Source of the DNA: an uncultured Elusimicrobia bacterium
GTDB lineage: Bacteria; Elusimicrobiota; Elusimicrobia; Elusimicrobiales; UBA9959
Assembly (NCBI GenBank): GCA_937898825.1
Contig: CALEIX010000178.1
Span: forward strand, 1-32,831
Reading direction: 5' to 3'
Length of the DNA: 32,831 nt
Below, one piece after another: positions 15,189 through 21,532 of the stretch. Both the position numbers and the translations under genes were made by a program. A model generated the notes under the pieces. It was not told the DNA's origin. It saw only the letters and a list, made by a program, of their open reading frames with translations, and did no database searches. The stretch's first letter is position 1. Each line of letters opens with the position of its first letter.

Positions 15189-16256
15189 TTAGAAAATGGT
15201 TTTTACAACATTCTTCCTACGCTTTTTAATGGGCACAAACTCCGAAGTGCCGAAAATCTCTACATATTCCCTGTCTATTCCGCGACAAACCTTGCCAACA
15301 GAGCATCTCCGGCAAACAGGCAGCTTGACAGTCTGCTTGTTTTTCATAGTTGCCATATTTACCGTCTTGCCGTCCGGAAGAAGAAGGGGGTCCCCACTTT
15401 CCTCGTCCAGTTCCCAATCAGCAATAATATCCATGCAATCAGGAAAAAGGCAGGGCGGAAAATTGACAAGCATCCTTGAAAACGCAGGCATTTTATACTC
15501 GGTTAAGAGCTTAAGTCCTTCATACACTTTAGCTGCGGCCCTGGAAATGGAGATTTTGAGGGACTGAAGATTTTTGCTCATCATTCCGCGGTAATGAGCA
15601 TAAATTATGTTATAGTAATTGATACCAAGGTTCAAATAAGCCATCCTGAAAAACTCCGGAAAATTCCTGTAATTTAAGGCATTTAACACTTGATTGGTTC
15701 CGACTTCCTGTCCCATCTCCCTCACATTTTCAATCGCTCTCATCACTTTTTTAAAGGCTCCCTTTTTGTTTACAAGTTTGTCGTGGACCATTGAATTGTG
15801 TCCGTGTATGGAAATGTCAAACATATTGAAGCCACTTTCAGCAAGATGGCGAACATATGACTTATCAGAAAGTTTGAGCCCGTTAGTGCAGATTTTTACG
15901 CATTCATAACCCGCCTTTCTGGCAAAAGTCGCAATCTTGCCTATATCCTTTCTTAAACTCGGCTCCCCCCCTATAATAGCGGCTATCCAGGAGCCTTTTT
16001 TCCTACCTTCATACAGCGTTCTGTAAATCAGATTTATCTCGGGCTCGGGAAAAGCCCCGAAATCCTCAGGAGCGTTATAGCAAAACAAACATCTATTATT
16101 ACATGAGGAATTAACTGTAACCTCGCACACCCTGGCTTTCCTGTTTATCGGCCACTGAATATTTTTTACTCTTTCGCGAATGAAACTTTCGTCAGCTGAT
16201 GGGAATTTGCGCTTCAAATATTCATAATTTCTTTGGGAAACTGGCAAGACGGGCAT
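15189..16256 (-). CDS. Radical SAM protein, HxsC-like; first gene of the large operon
   Basis: The ATG at 16256 is preceded by GAGGT with about 5 nt spacing, a fair ribosome site. The 355 residues start with about 45 residues before the cluster motif (SQRNYEYLKRKFPSADESF), longer than in its relatives. The motif is C52-x3-C56-x2-C59 (SSCNNRCLFC). IIGGEPSL and SIHGHNSMVHDKLVNKKGAF follow. The C-terminus has FPPCLFPDCMD plus VCRRCSVGKVCRG and a basic tail. As first gene it sets the transcript that appears to run through eleven further genes to 413, with most junctions overlapping or spaced a few nt. A candidate promoter lies at 16314-16341. Confidence 0.85.
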   Translation of the reverse strand: MPVLPVSQRNYEYLKRKFPSADESFIRERVKNIQWPINRKARVCEVTVNSSCNNRCLFCYNAPEDFGAFPEPEINLIYRTLYEGRKKGSWIAAIIGGEPSLRKDIGKIATFARKAGYECVKICTNGLKLSDKSYVRHLAESGFNMFDISIHGHNSMVHDKLVNKKGAFKKVMRAIENVREMGQEVGTNQVLNALNYRNFPEFFRMAYLNLGINYYNIIYAHYRGMMSKNLQSLKISISRAAAKVYEGLKLLTEYKMPAFSRMLVNFPPCLFPDCMDIIADWELDEESGDPLLLPDGKTVNMATMKNKQTVKLPVCRRCSVGKVCRGIDREYVEIFGTSEFVPIKKRRKNVVKTIF

Positions 16257-16313
16257 AAAAACCTCTGTATGGCGGGAAAGTTTTGTTTTGGTAAAACAGT
16301 TCTCCCGGAAAGC

Positions 16314-16341
16314 ATTCTAAAAAACCAGATTTATTCTGCAA
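16314..16341 (-). promoter_or_regulatory. Candidate promoter of the large radical SAM operon
   Basis: On the minus strand, TTGCAG (16341-16336) and TAGAAT (16319-16314) are separated by 16 bp, a moderate sigma-70-type match (-10 five of six, -35 only three of six). It lies about 58 nt upstream of the first ATG and just downstream of the palindrome at 16350-16372. The call rests on pattern only. Confidence 0.4.
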
Positions 16342-16349
16342 ATAACGTC

Positions 16350-16372
16350 TTGTATTCACATCGTGAATACAA
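16350..16372. promoter_or_regulatory. Perfect 10-bp-arm palindrome, likely operator
   Basis: TTGTATTCAC (16350-16359) and GTGAATACAA (16363-16372) form a perfect inverted repeat with a 3-nt spacer. It lies immediately upstream of the candidate -35 box of the minus-strand operon, in the gap between divergent units, where a dimeric regulator would bind. The half-sites could equally fold as a hairpin in a plus-strand transcript. No regulator gene is in the window. Confidence 0.5.
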
Positions 16373-16585
16373 CATTTCAAAATGAAGATTGCAAAGTGCA
16401 AATTGCAAAGTCATTCTTTCCTTAATGCTACTTGCTGCAAGCTCTAATAGCCGTTCTGATAAATCGCTTCTATTTTGCATTTTTCAATCTGCATTCTGCA
16501 TTGAGCCATCGCGCTTACCGGCCTGGAATTCTGGTCAAAGTTAGAACGCCCGCGAAATACATCATATATTATATAAAATGTATAT
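16373..16585. other. Intergenic stretch with degenerate TTGCA/TGCAT repeats
   Basis: No coding frame is convincing. The segment repeats near-copies of ATTGCAAAGT and TGCAAATTGCAAAG (about 16385-16412) and CTGCATTCTGCATT (about 16490-16503), similar in style to the micro-repeats at 116-412. The last 30 bp are A/T-rich (TATATTATATAAAATG) before the start at 16586. I see no good Shine-Dalgarno for that start and no promoter I would defend. Confidence 0.4.
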
Positions 16586-17941
16586 ATGCCAAACCCAAAA
16601 AACTTTCACATAATACTTGAAAAATTCAGGGAACTGGATTACACTGGTTACAGCGAACAGTACCCGCCTTTCGCTTCATGGAACAAATTTAATTCGTCAC
16701 CAAAAGCGGTAAAGGAGGCCTGGAAGGAAAGTCTGGAAGGAGTGGGCGAAGTTGGTCTTTTCATAAACGTTCCTTTCTGCCGCAGCAAATGTTTTTTTTG
16801 TTTTTTGCCGGTGGTTTGTGTCGGTCGAAACGAAGAGAATGCCCGGGAATTTTTCAAAATATACTTCAAATCCTTAAAAAAGGAAGCCTCCTTCTTTGCA
16901 GCCGCATTTAAAAAAAACTCCTTCTCCACGGTATACATAGGCGGAGGAAGCCCATCAATGATGTCTCCTGAAGAAGTGCACGTTTTTTTCAAAATACTGA
17001 GGGAAAACTTTAATATTGAAAAAAAAGCGCAAATTATAGCCGAACTGCATCCGCAGGATGTAAATCGCGAAAGAATTGAAGCCTTTCTCGCCAATGGTTT
17101 AAACCGCTCATGCCTTGGAGTTCAAAGCATGGACGAAAGAGTTTTAACCGAAGTAAAAAGAAAACAAAACATCCATCAGGTGAAACGGGCATATTCGATT
17201 CTGAAAAAACACGGAGTGCCAGTTAACGTAGACCTTATCGTCGGACTCCCGCGTCAGAGCGAGAAAAGTTTTTTTTCCGATTTCTCGGAAATACTGCCGC
17301 TCATGCCCGATCAAATTCATCTGAACGCATTTATATGCACACCATACACGTTATACAGCATGCTTGGCGGAAAACCCCCGGATTATGCAAAAATAGAAAA
17401 ACTGCGTTTAAAGGCTTTTCAAAAATTGTTTGAAATTGGATATAAAAAGATAGATTCCGACTCGGCAGGTATTACGCCGCATTCCCGGAATTTTCAGACC
17501 ACTGATTTGTGGAAGAAAAAATCCCTGCTTGGCATGGGACCCGGGGCAATCTCTCACGCCTACGGAAAAATGCGATACATAAATTATATGGTCTGGAAAG
17601 ACTATTTCTCTCGCTTGAAGAAAGGCAATATTCCGATTGAAAGATGGGTAAAAATGTCACTGAGGGATGAAATGATTTATTATGTTGTGGAAAGACTGAG
17701 CAACGAAAAAAACATAAATCTTGAGGAATTCAGGAAATTTTTCGGCAGAGACTTTTTGAAAACTTTTTTTGCTGAATGGCACACCCTCAAAAATTCCGGA
17801 GCCACCCTGAAAAACGGAAGAATATACGTTCCCCCCAAAGCATGGAGCGACATCAGACGGGCTTTTTATTCATACCGCACGATCATCCGGGGATTAAAAA
17901 ACGCCAAACTAAAGTCCTCATTTCTAAAAAAGTTCAAATAA
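16586..17941 (+). CDS. HemN/HemW-like radical SAM protein
   Basis: A 451-residue enzyme and the only plus-strand gene of the island. Motifs are YPPFASW near residue 26, PFCRSKCFFC with C65-x3-C69-x2-C72, IGGGSPSM (Ser instead of the usual Thr in GGGTP), CLGVQSMDERV, VDLIVGLPRQ and LGMGPGAISHA. Coproporphyrinogen dehydrogenase HemN has a fourth Cys right after the third (CxxxCxxCxC); here that position is Leu (CFFCFL), so classical heme synthesis is unlikely. It is clearly paralogous to residues 1-430 of the fusion at 9469-11766. Its stop is 2 bp from the end of hxsA on the other strand, so transcripts would overlap. Proposed role: a tailoring enzyme of the same system, possibly a class C-like methyltransferase or a HemW-like protein. 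Confidence 0.82.
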   Translation: MPNPKNFHIILEKFRELDYTGYSEQYPPFASWNKFNSSPKAVKEAWKESLEGVGEVGLFINVPFCRSKCFFCFLPVVCVGRNEENAREFFKIYFKSLKKEASFFAAAFKKNSFSTVYIGGGSPSMMSPEEVHVFFKILRENFNIEKKAQIIAELHPQDVNRERIEAFLANGLNRSCLGVQSMDERVLTEVKRKQNIHQVKRAYSILKKHGVPVNVDLIVGLPRQSEKSFFSDFSEILPLMPDQIHLNAFICTPYTLYSMLGGKPPDYAKIEKLRLKAFQKLFEIGYKKIDSDSAGITPHSRNFQTTDLWKKKSLLGMGPGAISHAYGKMRYINYMVWKDYFSRLKKGNIPIERWVKMSLRDEMIYYVVERLSNEKNINLEEFRKFFGRDFLKTFFAEWHTLKNSGATLKNGRIYVPPKAWSDIRRAFYSYRTIIRGLKNAKLKSSFLKKFK

Positions 17942-17943
17942 GC

Positions 17944-18228
17944 TCAACACCATCCGCCTCTCGCATGCGATCCGTGGGACCCATGGGAGCCGTGAGAGCC
18001 GTGAGAACCGTGACTCTGATGACTGACATGGTACCTTGAAGTAAAATAATTGGTGTGAATCTTGGCGTATGCCAGACCCGAATCCAGTATGGCTCCTCCA
18101 AGTATTCCCAACGCAAGACCTGTCTTGACTATGTCCGAGTCAAGCATCTTTCCCTCTTCGCTGCTTAAAAACAACTTCACATTCTTCAATGCCCGGTTTT
18201 TTCTTTTTTTATCATTTTTCTTCTTCAT
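17944..18228 (-). CDS. hxsA: His-Xaa-Ser repeat peptide, HxsA-type precursor
   Basis: A 94-residue protein in three parts: a very basic N-terminus (residues 1-18, mostly Lys/Arg), a hydrophobic segment (about 33-54, GLALGILGGAILDSGLAYA), and a C-terminal core with seven His-Xaa-Ser triplets at residues 67-87 (HVS, HQS, then HGS five times), His88 and a tail ending GGWC. The triplets are the mark of HxsA, the substrate of HxsB/HxsC. The five HGS units use five different nine-base spellings, which points to selection on the peptide rather than a recent DNA expansion. The ATG at 18228 has AAGGAG seven nt upstream and overlaps the preceding gene by 17 nt. The basic leader followed by a hydrophobic helix gives a pilin-like membrane topology. 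The terminal Cys could form a disulfide, thioether or lipid link. Confidence 0.88.
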   Translation of the reverse strand: MKKKNDKKRKNRALKNVKLFLSSEEGKMLDSDIVKTGLALGILGGAILDSGLAYAKIHTNYFTSRYHVSHQSHGSHGSHGSHGSHGSHARGGWC

Positions 18229-19309
18229 ATTCCGACTCCTTCAGAAATTTCCTGACATCCTTATTGATCTTTTCCATTAATTCCTGTTGTTCTTTCTTGA
18301 ACTTCTCCTCTTCCATTTTCTTTCTCTTCTGTTCAGCTAAATACTCCTTTCTTTCCTCTTCGCTCATTCTTGTAATATCATTTTCCGCCTTGTCCACGTT
18401 GGTGAGAAACCGGCAATAATCTTTGGAAATCCTGGCAGCTATCTGAAAACATATATCTTGTGATTTTTTCAGATAAGCCCTGCATATATCCCTTTTGCTT
18501 CCCGAAAAACGCAAGCAGTTTTGTTTTTTAAATGCATGGTAAAAGTTGTAGAGCGCCACGCAGGTGTCCCTGTTGTTGCAGTCGGATAATTTAGCCGGCA
18601 AATTAGAAAGGCACTCTTTTTTCATTGAAGGAGACAGATACTTATGTTCCACCCCCGCCGAACATATCCCCTCCAGTCCCCTGGCGGCTTCTTCGCAAAA
18701 TACATCTTCGGGAACGTGTGGCGCTCCTTCCGGCCACAACGTCATAAACCGGCGGCAAATTTTCTCATCCTTTCTTCTTCCGGCCACGTATCCGGCAAAA
18801 TCTATCACCTTACAAAATCTTTCACAATCTTCTATCAGCACATCCGCCTTTTCGGCATTTCCCTGGATTTTTGGCAAAGATTTACAATATATATTCTCAC
18901 CCGAAACAAGAGAGCGGCAAAGCATATAATCGGTCAAAAGTGTGTAAATCTGAAAGCTTTCTTTGTCAGTGAACGTTCTCCTGGAGGGTTTATCCACGCC
19001 CCACATGCTCCCGCGCTCTGCCATAATATTTTCAATACTTCCCTGTTCGCAGGCAAGTTTATAGTTTCCATCGGCGGCAAGAACAGATATATTGCCCGAA
19101 ATATCGCCTATATCTATATCCACATCCACATCCTTTGCCAAAGACATTTCTTCAGTAGCTCCCTTCGGCAAGGGAACTCCAATACTCCCCTTTTTTTGCT
19201 GAGATATCTTACTTACCGGGATACTCTCGGTACTCTTTTGTTCTATATATCGCAAAACCAGAATGAGGATAAATATACCGACGATGATTATTATTCCCTT
19301 TTTCTTCAC
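18212..19309 (-). CDS. Membrane-anchored Cys-rich protein of unknown function, GTG start
   Basis: A GTG start at 19309 with AAGGAGGT five nt upstream gives 365 residues. The N-terminus is a short basic leader (KKKG) and one membrane helix (about 5-19), so the rest should lie outside the cytoplasmic membrane. The body has 15 Cys, mostly within recurring short helical motifs (EDCERFC, KICRRF, SDCNNRDTC, DICRAY, DICFQI, DYCRFL), suggesting several disulfides and an internal repeat fold. An acidic stretch DVDVDIDIGDISG sits near residue 60. The last 60 residues are highly charged and probably a coiled coil (EERKEYLAEQKRKK). I do not recognise the family. It lies directly upstream of hxsA in the same operon and overlaps it, so a role as anchor or assembly partner of the mature peptide is plausible. 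Confidence 0.7.
   Translation of the reverse strand: MKKKGIIIIVGIFILILVLRYIEQKSTESIPVSKISQQKKGSIGVPLPKGATEEMSLAKDVDVDIDIGDISGNISVLAADGNYKLACEQGSIENIMAERGSMWGVDKPSRRTFTDKESFQIYTLLTDYMLCRSLVSGENIYCKSLPKIQGNAEKADVLIEDCERFCKVIDFAGYVAGRRKDEKICRRFMTLWPEGAPHVPEDVFCEEAARGLEGICSAGVEHKYLSPSMKKECLSNLPAKLSDCNNRDTCVALYNFYHAFKKQNCLRFSGSKRDICRAYLKKSQDICFQIAARISKDYCRFLTNVDKAENDITRMSEEERKEYLAEQKRKKMEEEKFKKEQQELMEKINKDVRKFLKESEYEEEK
18236..18241 (-). promoter_or_regulatory. Ribosome binding site of hxsA
   Basis: AAGGAG on the minus strand, 7 nt before the ATG at 18228 and inside the end of the upstream gene. It fixes the hxsA start and indicates strong independent translation of the precursor. Confidence 0.8.
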
Positions 19310-19314
19310 TTAAC

Positions 19315-19322
19315 ACCTCCTT
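19315..19322 (-). promoter_or_regulatory. Ribosome binding site selecting a GTG start
   Basis: A full AAGGAGGT on the minus strand, 5 nt before GTG (19309). It supports the GTG as the true start of the Cys-rich protein. Confidence 0.8.
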
Positions 19323-19351
19323 AACCAGATGTTAAAAAAATTACCCATAAG

Positions 19352-19373
19352 GTGAAAAAATATCCGTTTTCAC
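19352..19373 (-). terminator. Weak hairpin in the only sizeable gap of the hxs operon
   Basis: GTGAAAA (minus strand, 19373-19367) and TTTTCAC (19358-19352) can pair over an 8-nt loop. It begins at the stop of the small hxsD-like gene, and a run of seven T follows about 12 nt after the hairpin. It may be a partial terminator or attenuator that alters the ratio of maturase genes to hxsA. The stem is A/T-rich, so this is tentative. Confidence 0.25.
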
Positions 19374-19675
19374 ACTAACCTTTCTTTCACATTTTCGCCC
19401 ATCGCTGAAAGCAATGCTTTTGTTACTATGATTTGAGCAACCTTTCCGTTTTTGCCGTGCAAATCAAGCCTGCACTGCTGATTCAGCGCTTCGTTTAAAA
19501 ATTCGCCCATTTTACTTTCATTTTCGCCGGAAACCCTGATTCTCAAAAACCTGCCGCTTCTCGAAAGGGTTATTTTCATTTCATCTGCGTAGATATTTGC
19601 CGCAAGCTTTACAGCCTGGCGCGAATAGAGTCTTTCGTCAACCAAAATTTCTCTTTTTATTTCTCCGGTATCCAT
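19370..19675 (-). CDS. hxsD: HxsD-like small protein (short copy)
   Basis: The 101 residues fit the HxsD pattern: an N-terminal strand followed by YSRQAVKLAANIYADEMKITLS, a strand RIRVSG, and FLNEALNQQCRLDL, the equivalent of the HxsD motif recorded as LLNDYxLRE. A helix IIVTKALLSAM follows. It starts 19 nt inside the upstream hxsB gene. HxsD is a conserved non-enzymatic member of the His-Xaa-Ser system; a peptide-binding or scaffold role is inferred. This copy is more diverged than the one at 21071-21520 (for example ANIYADEMK where that copy has AYSLTDEAY). Confidence 0.7.
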   Translation of the reverse strand: MDTGEIKREILVDERLYSRQAVKLAANIYADEMKITLSRSGRFLRIRVSGENESKMGEFLNEALNQQCRLDLHGKNGKVAQIIVTKALLSAMGENVKERLV

Positions 19676-21099
19676 TTTTTCAAAATCCTCTCCTTTTTTT
19701 TGTCCTGCAGAAACTTAAAAATCAAATCAAATATTCCCATAAAAATAGCACATCTTTCATTGGACAGCATATTCCCCCACACACTTTTCTGCGCCTCATG
19801 GTTATATACGGGACAAACGCCGCAATAGGGCTTATAAGCGCATCTGAAACATACCGGCTGCTGCTCCAGATTTGAAGAAAGAGCGCACAGCCGACAAGCA
19901 CCGCTTTTCACTATACTCTCATATTCGTCATGCACAGTGCCAATTCTGAAAACATCGTCCCCCTGCTGGGCTATCATCCTGCCTTCGTCGCAGGTGTATA
20001 AGCCGCCGTCCCAATTATAGGCGATCTGACCTACAGCCGCTCCGCAAGGATATCTCAAATCCAGATAACCCGGGTCCCTCCTGTTAAGAATCTTTTCAAG
20101 AAGCAAGGAAGCATTTTTTTCCCTTATCCTTACCCCTTTTTCGTTCAATTTAAGTATATACTCCAGAACCTTTCCGTAAAAAGAAAGGAATTCCCGGGAA
20201 TTGTATCCTATCTTATCCCAGACTCTTGCGGCATAACCTATAGGCGACATCGGTCTTACAAAAATATCTTCCAACCCCAATTTTACGTATTCGTCCACAG
20301 TCTCTTCAGGATATCTCAAGACAAATCTGGTTACGGTAAGAAGGGCGCTCGGTTTAAATATCCTGCTTCCGCCTTTTTGAGTATCATGCCTCCTCATAAA
20401 ATATTTAATCCATTTTACCGCAAGGTCATACGAACTTCCTTTTGAATACGGCCGGTTCCTGTCATGAACTTTGCGCGGCCCATCTAAAGATGTGCATAAG
20501 GAAACCTCATTGGCAAGCAAAAATTCGGCTTTTTCCGCGTCCATAAGGGAAAAATTCGTCACCAGGGCAAGACTTAATTCTTTGTTTTCAGACACCTCTT
20601 TTTTTCTCGCATACTCTATGGTTTTCTTCAGGGTTTTCCAGTTTAAAAGCGGCTCCCCGCCCTGGAATTCGATGGTTATGGAGGGAGCGGGACTTTGAAA
20701 AGCAATATCAACCGCCCTTCTGGCTGTTTCAAAGCTCATATCCGTCTTATGAACCCTTTCCGGAAGCGCTCCGGATTGACAGTAAAGACAGTTATAGTTG
20801 CATCTCAGGGTTATTACGAAAATATGAAGCCCCGGTCCAAAATGCAAAAAGGCATTTTTCAGGCGCCACGTTTCGCTCAGGGAATCAAAATCCATCCAGT
20901 TCCTGACAAAACCTTTTTTGCTTAAATCCTGGTGAAGAGCAGGTCGTAGGTTAGAAGTACCAGACATAAGCCTTGTAAACTCTTTCTCACTCAAAAAGCG
21001 AAAATAACCAAAATCATTGGTAATGAGGCGTTTCCCCGAAACCTTACGCCAATTCAAAAGATAGGCTCTGCTATTTTTTCCCTTCGCTCCTGGCGCCAT
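19657..21099 (-). CDS. hxsB: Radical SAM/SPASM maturase HxsB (copy 2, core operon)
   Basis: A 480-residue HxsB-type protein: leader domain LLNWRKVSGKRLITNDFGYFRFLSEKEF, then LHIFVITLRC with C100-x3-C104-x2-C107 (RCNYNCLYC), FQGGEPLL, LVTNFSLMD and TSLDGPRKVHDRNR. A full SPASM set follows: YPCGAA, YTCDEGR, CRLCALSS, CFRCAYKPYCGVCPVYNHE and NERC. It sits between two HxsD genes in the same operon as the His-Xaa-Ser peptide, so it is the best candidate for the primary maturase of HxsA. The start overlaps the upstream hxsD by 29 nt with GAGAG before the ATG. No HxsC gene is in this operon; the HxsC-like enzymes are all in the large operon to the left. Confidence 0.9.
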   Translation of the reverse strand: MAPGAKGKNSRAYLLNWRKVSGKRLITNDFGYFRFLSEKEFTRLMSGTSNLRPALHQDLSKKGFVRNWMDFDSLSETWRLKNAFLHFGPGLHIFVITLRCNYNCLYCQSGALPERVHKTDMSFETARRAVDIAFQSPAPSITIEFQGGEPLLNWKTLKKTIEYARKKEVSENKELSLALVTNFSLMDAEKAEFLLANEVSLCTSLDGPRKVHDRNRPYSKGSSYDLAVKWIKYFMRRHDTQKGGSRIFKPSALLTVTRFVLRYPEETVDEYVKLGLEDIFVRPMSPIGYAARVWDKIGYNSREFLSFYGKVLEYILKLNEKGVRIREKNASLLLEKILNRRDPGYLDLRYPCGAAVGQIAYNWDGGLYTCDEGRMIAQQGDDVFRIGTVHDEYESIVKSGACRLCALSSNLEQQPVCFRCAYKPYCGVCPVYNHEAQKSVWGNMLSNERCAIFMGIFDLIFKFLQDKKKERILKKWIPEK

Positions 21100-21520
21100 A
21101 TCTCTCTTCCCATGTCATCGTTACTTGCTTTCCGCCTTCCTTCTTGTTTTCCCGCTCTATTTCTTCCTCAACCTGTTTTATCAACTCGTCCAGTTCCTTT
21201 TCCTGCTCAGGAGTGAGGCCGTCTTCGGTTTTTGGAACCTTCCCGTCGTCGGTTAAAGCTTTTATTACCAAAAACTCTCTCAAGGCGGCGTTTTCCCTAA
21301 ATAATCTTTCACGTAGTTTTTCATCCTCGAGCTCGCGCAAAAATCTTTTTCGCAGGGTGTTTAAATTGGCATTAGATTTGGGGGTTATTTTCACTTCAAC
21401 GGCGCCCCTTCCGGCAAATCTTAAAAAAACATAAGCCTCATCTGTGAGGGAATAAGCCGAATATCTTATGGTTTCAAGGGAGTATTTATTGAGACCCACC
21501 TTAACGGAAATTTCCTTCAC
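21071..21520 (-). CDS. hxsD: HxsD protein (long copy), GTG start
   Basis: The start is GTG at 21520, preceded by AAGGAGG 4 nt away. The 149 residues begin with a typical HxsD domain: VGLNKYSLETIRYSAYSLTDEAYVFL, a strand VEVKITP, then FLRELEDEKLRERL (the LLNDYxLRE-like motif) and FLVIKALTD. After about residue 98 it adds an acidic tail of about 50 residues, predicted helical (TPEQEKELDELIKQVEEEIE), absent from the short copy. It lies 12 nt after the first gene of the operon and overlaps hxsB. The tail may be a docking element for HxsB. Confidence 0.82.
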   Translation of the reverse strand: MKEISVKVGLNKYSLETIRYSAYSLTDEAYVFLRFAGRGAVEVKITPKSNANLNTLRKRFLRELEDEKLRERLFRENAALREFLVIKALTDDGKVPKTEDGLTPEQEKELDELIKQVEEEIERENKKEGGKQVTMTWEERYGARSEGKK

Positions 21521-21532
21521 GCACCCTCCTTG

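Noticed and set aside
16586-17941. Heme synthesis enzyme HemN
   Set aside because: The fourth Cys of the CxxxCxxCxC motif is absent and no other heme gene is nearby.
17965-18030. His-Xaa-Ser repeat as a CRISPR-like or recent tandem DNA repeat
   Set aside because: The units are 9 bp and differ at silent positions; there are no spacers, and they sit in a coding frame with a good ribosome site.
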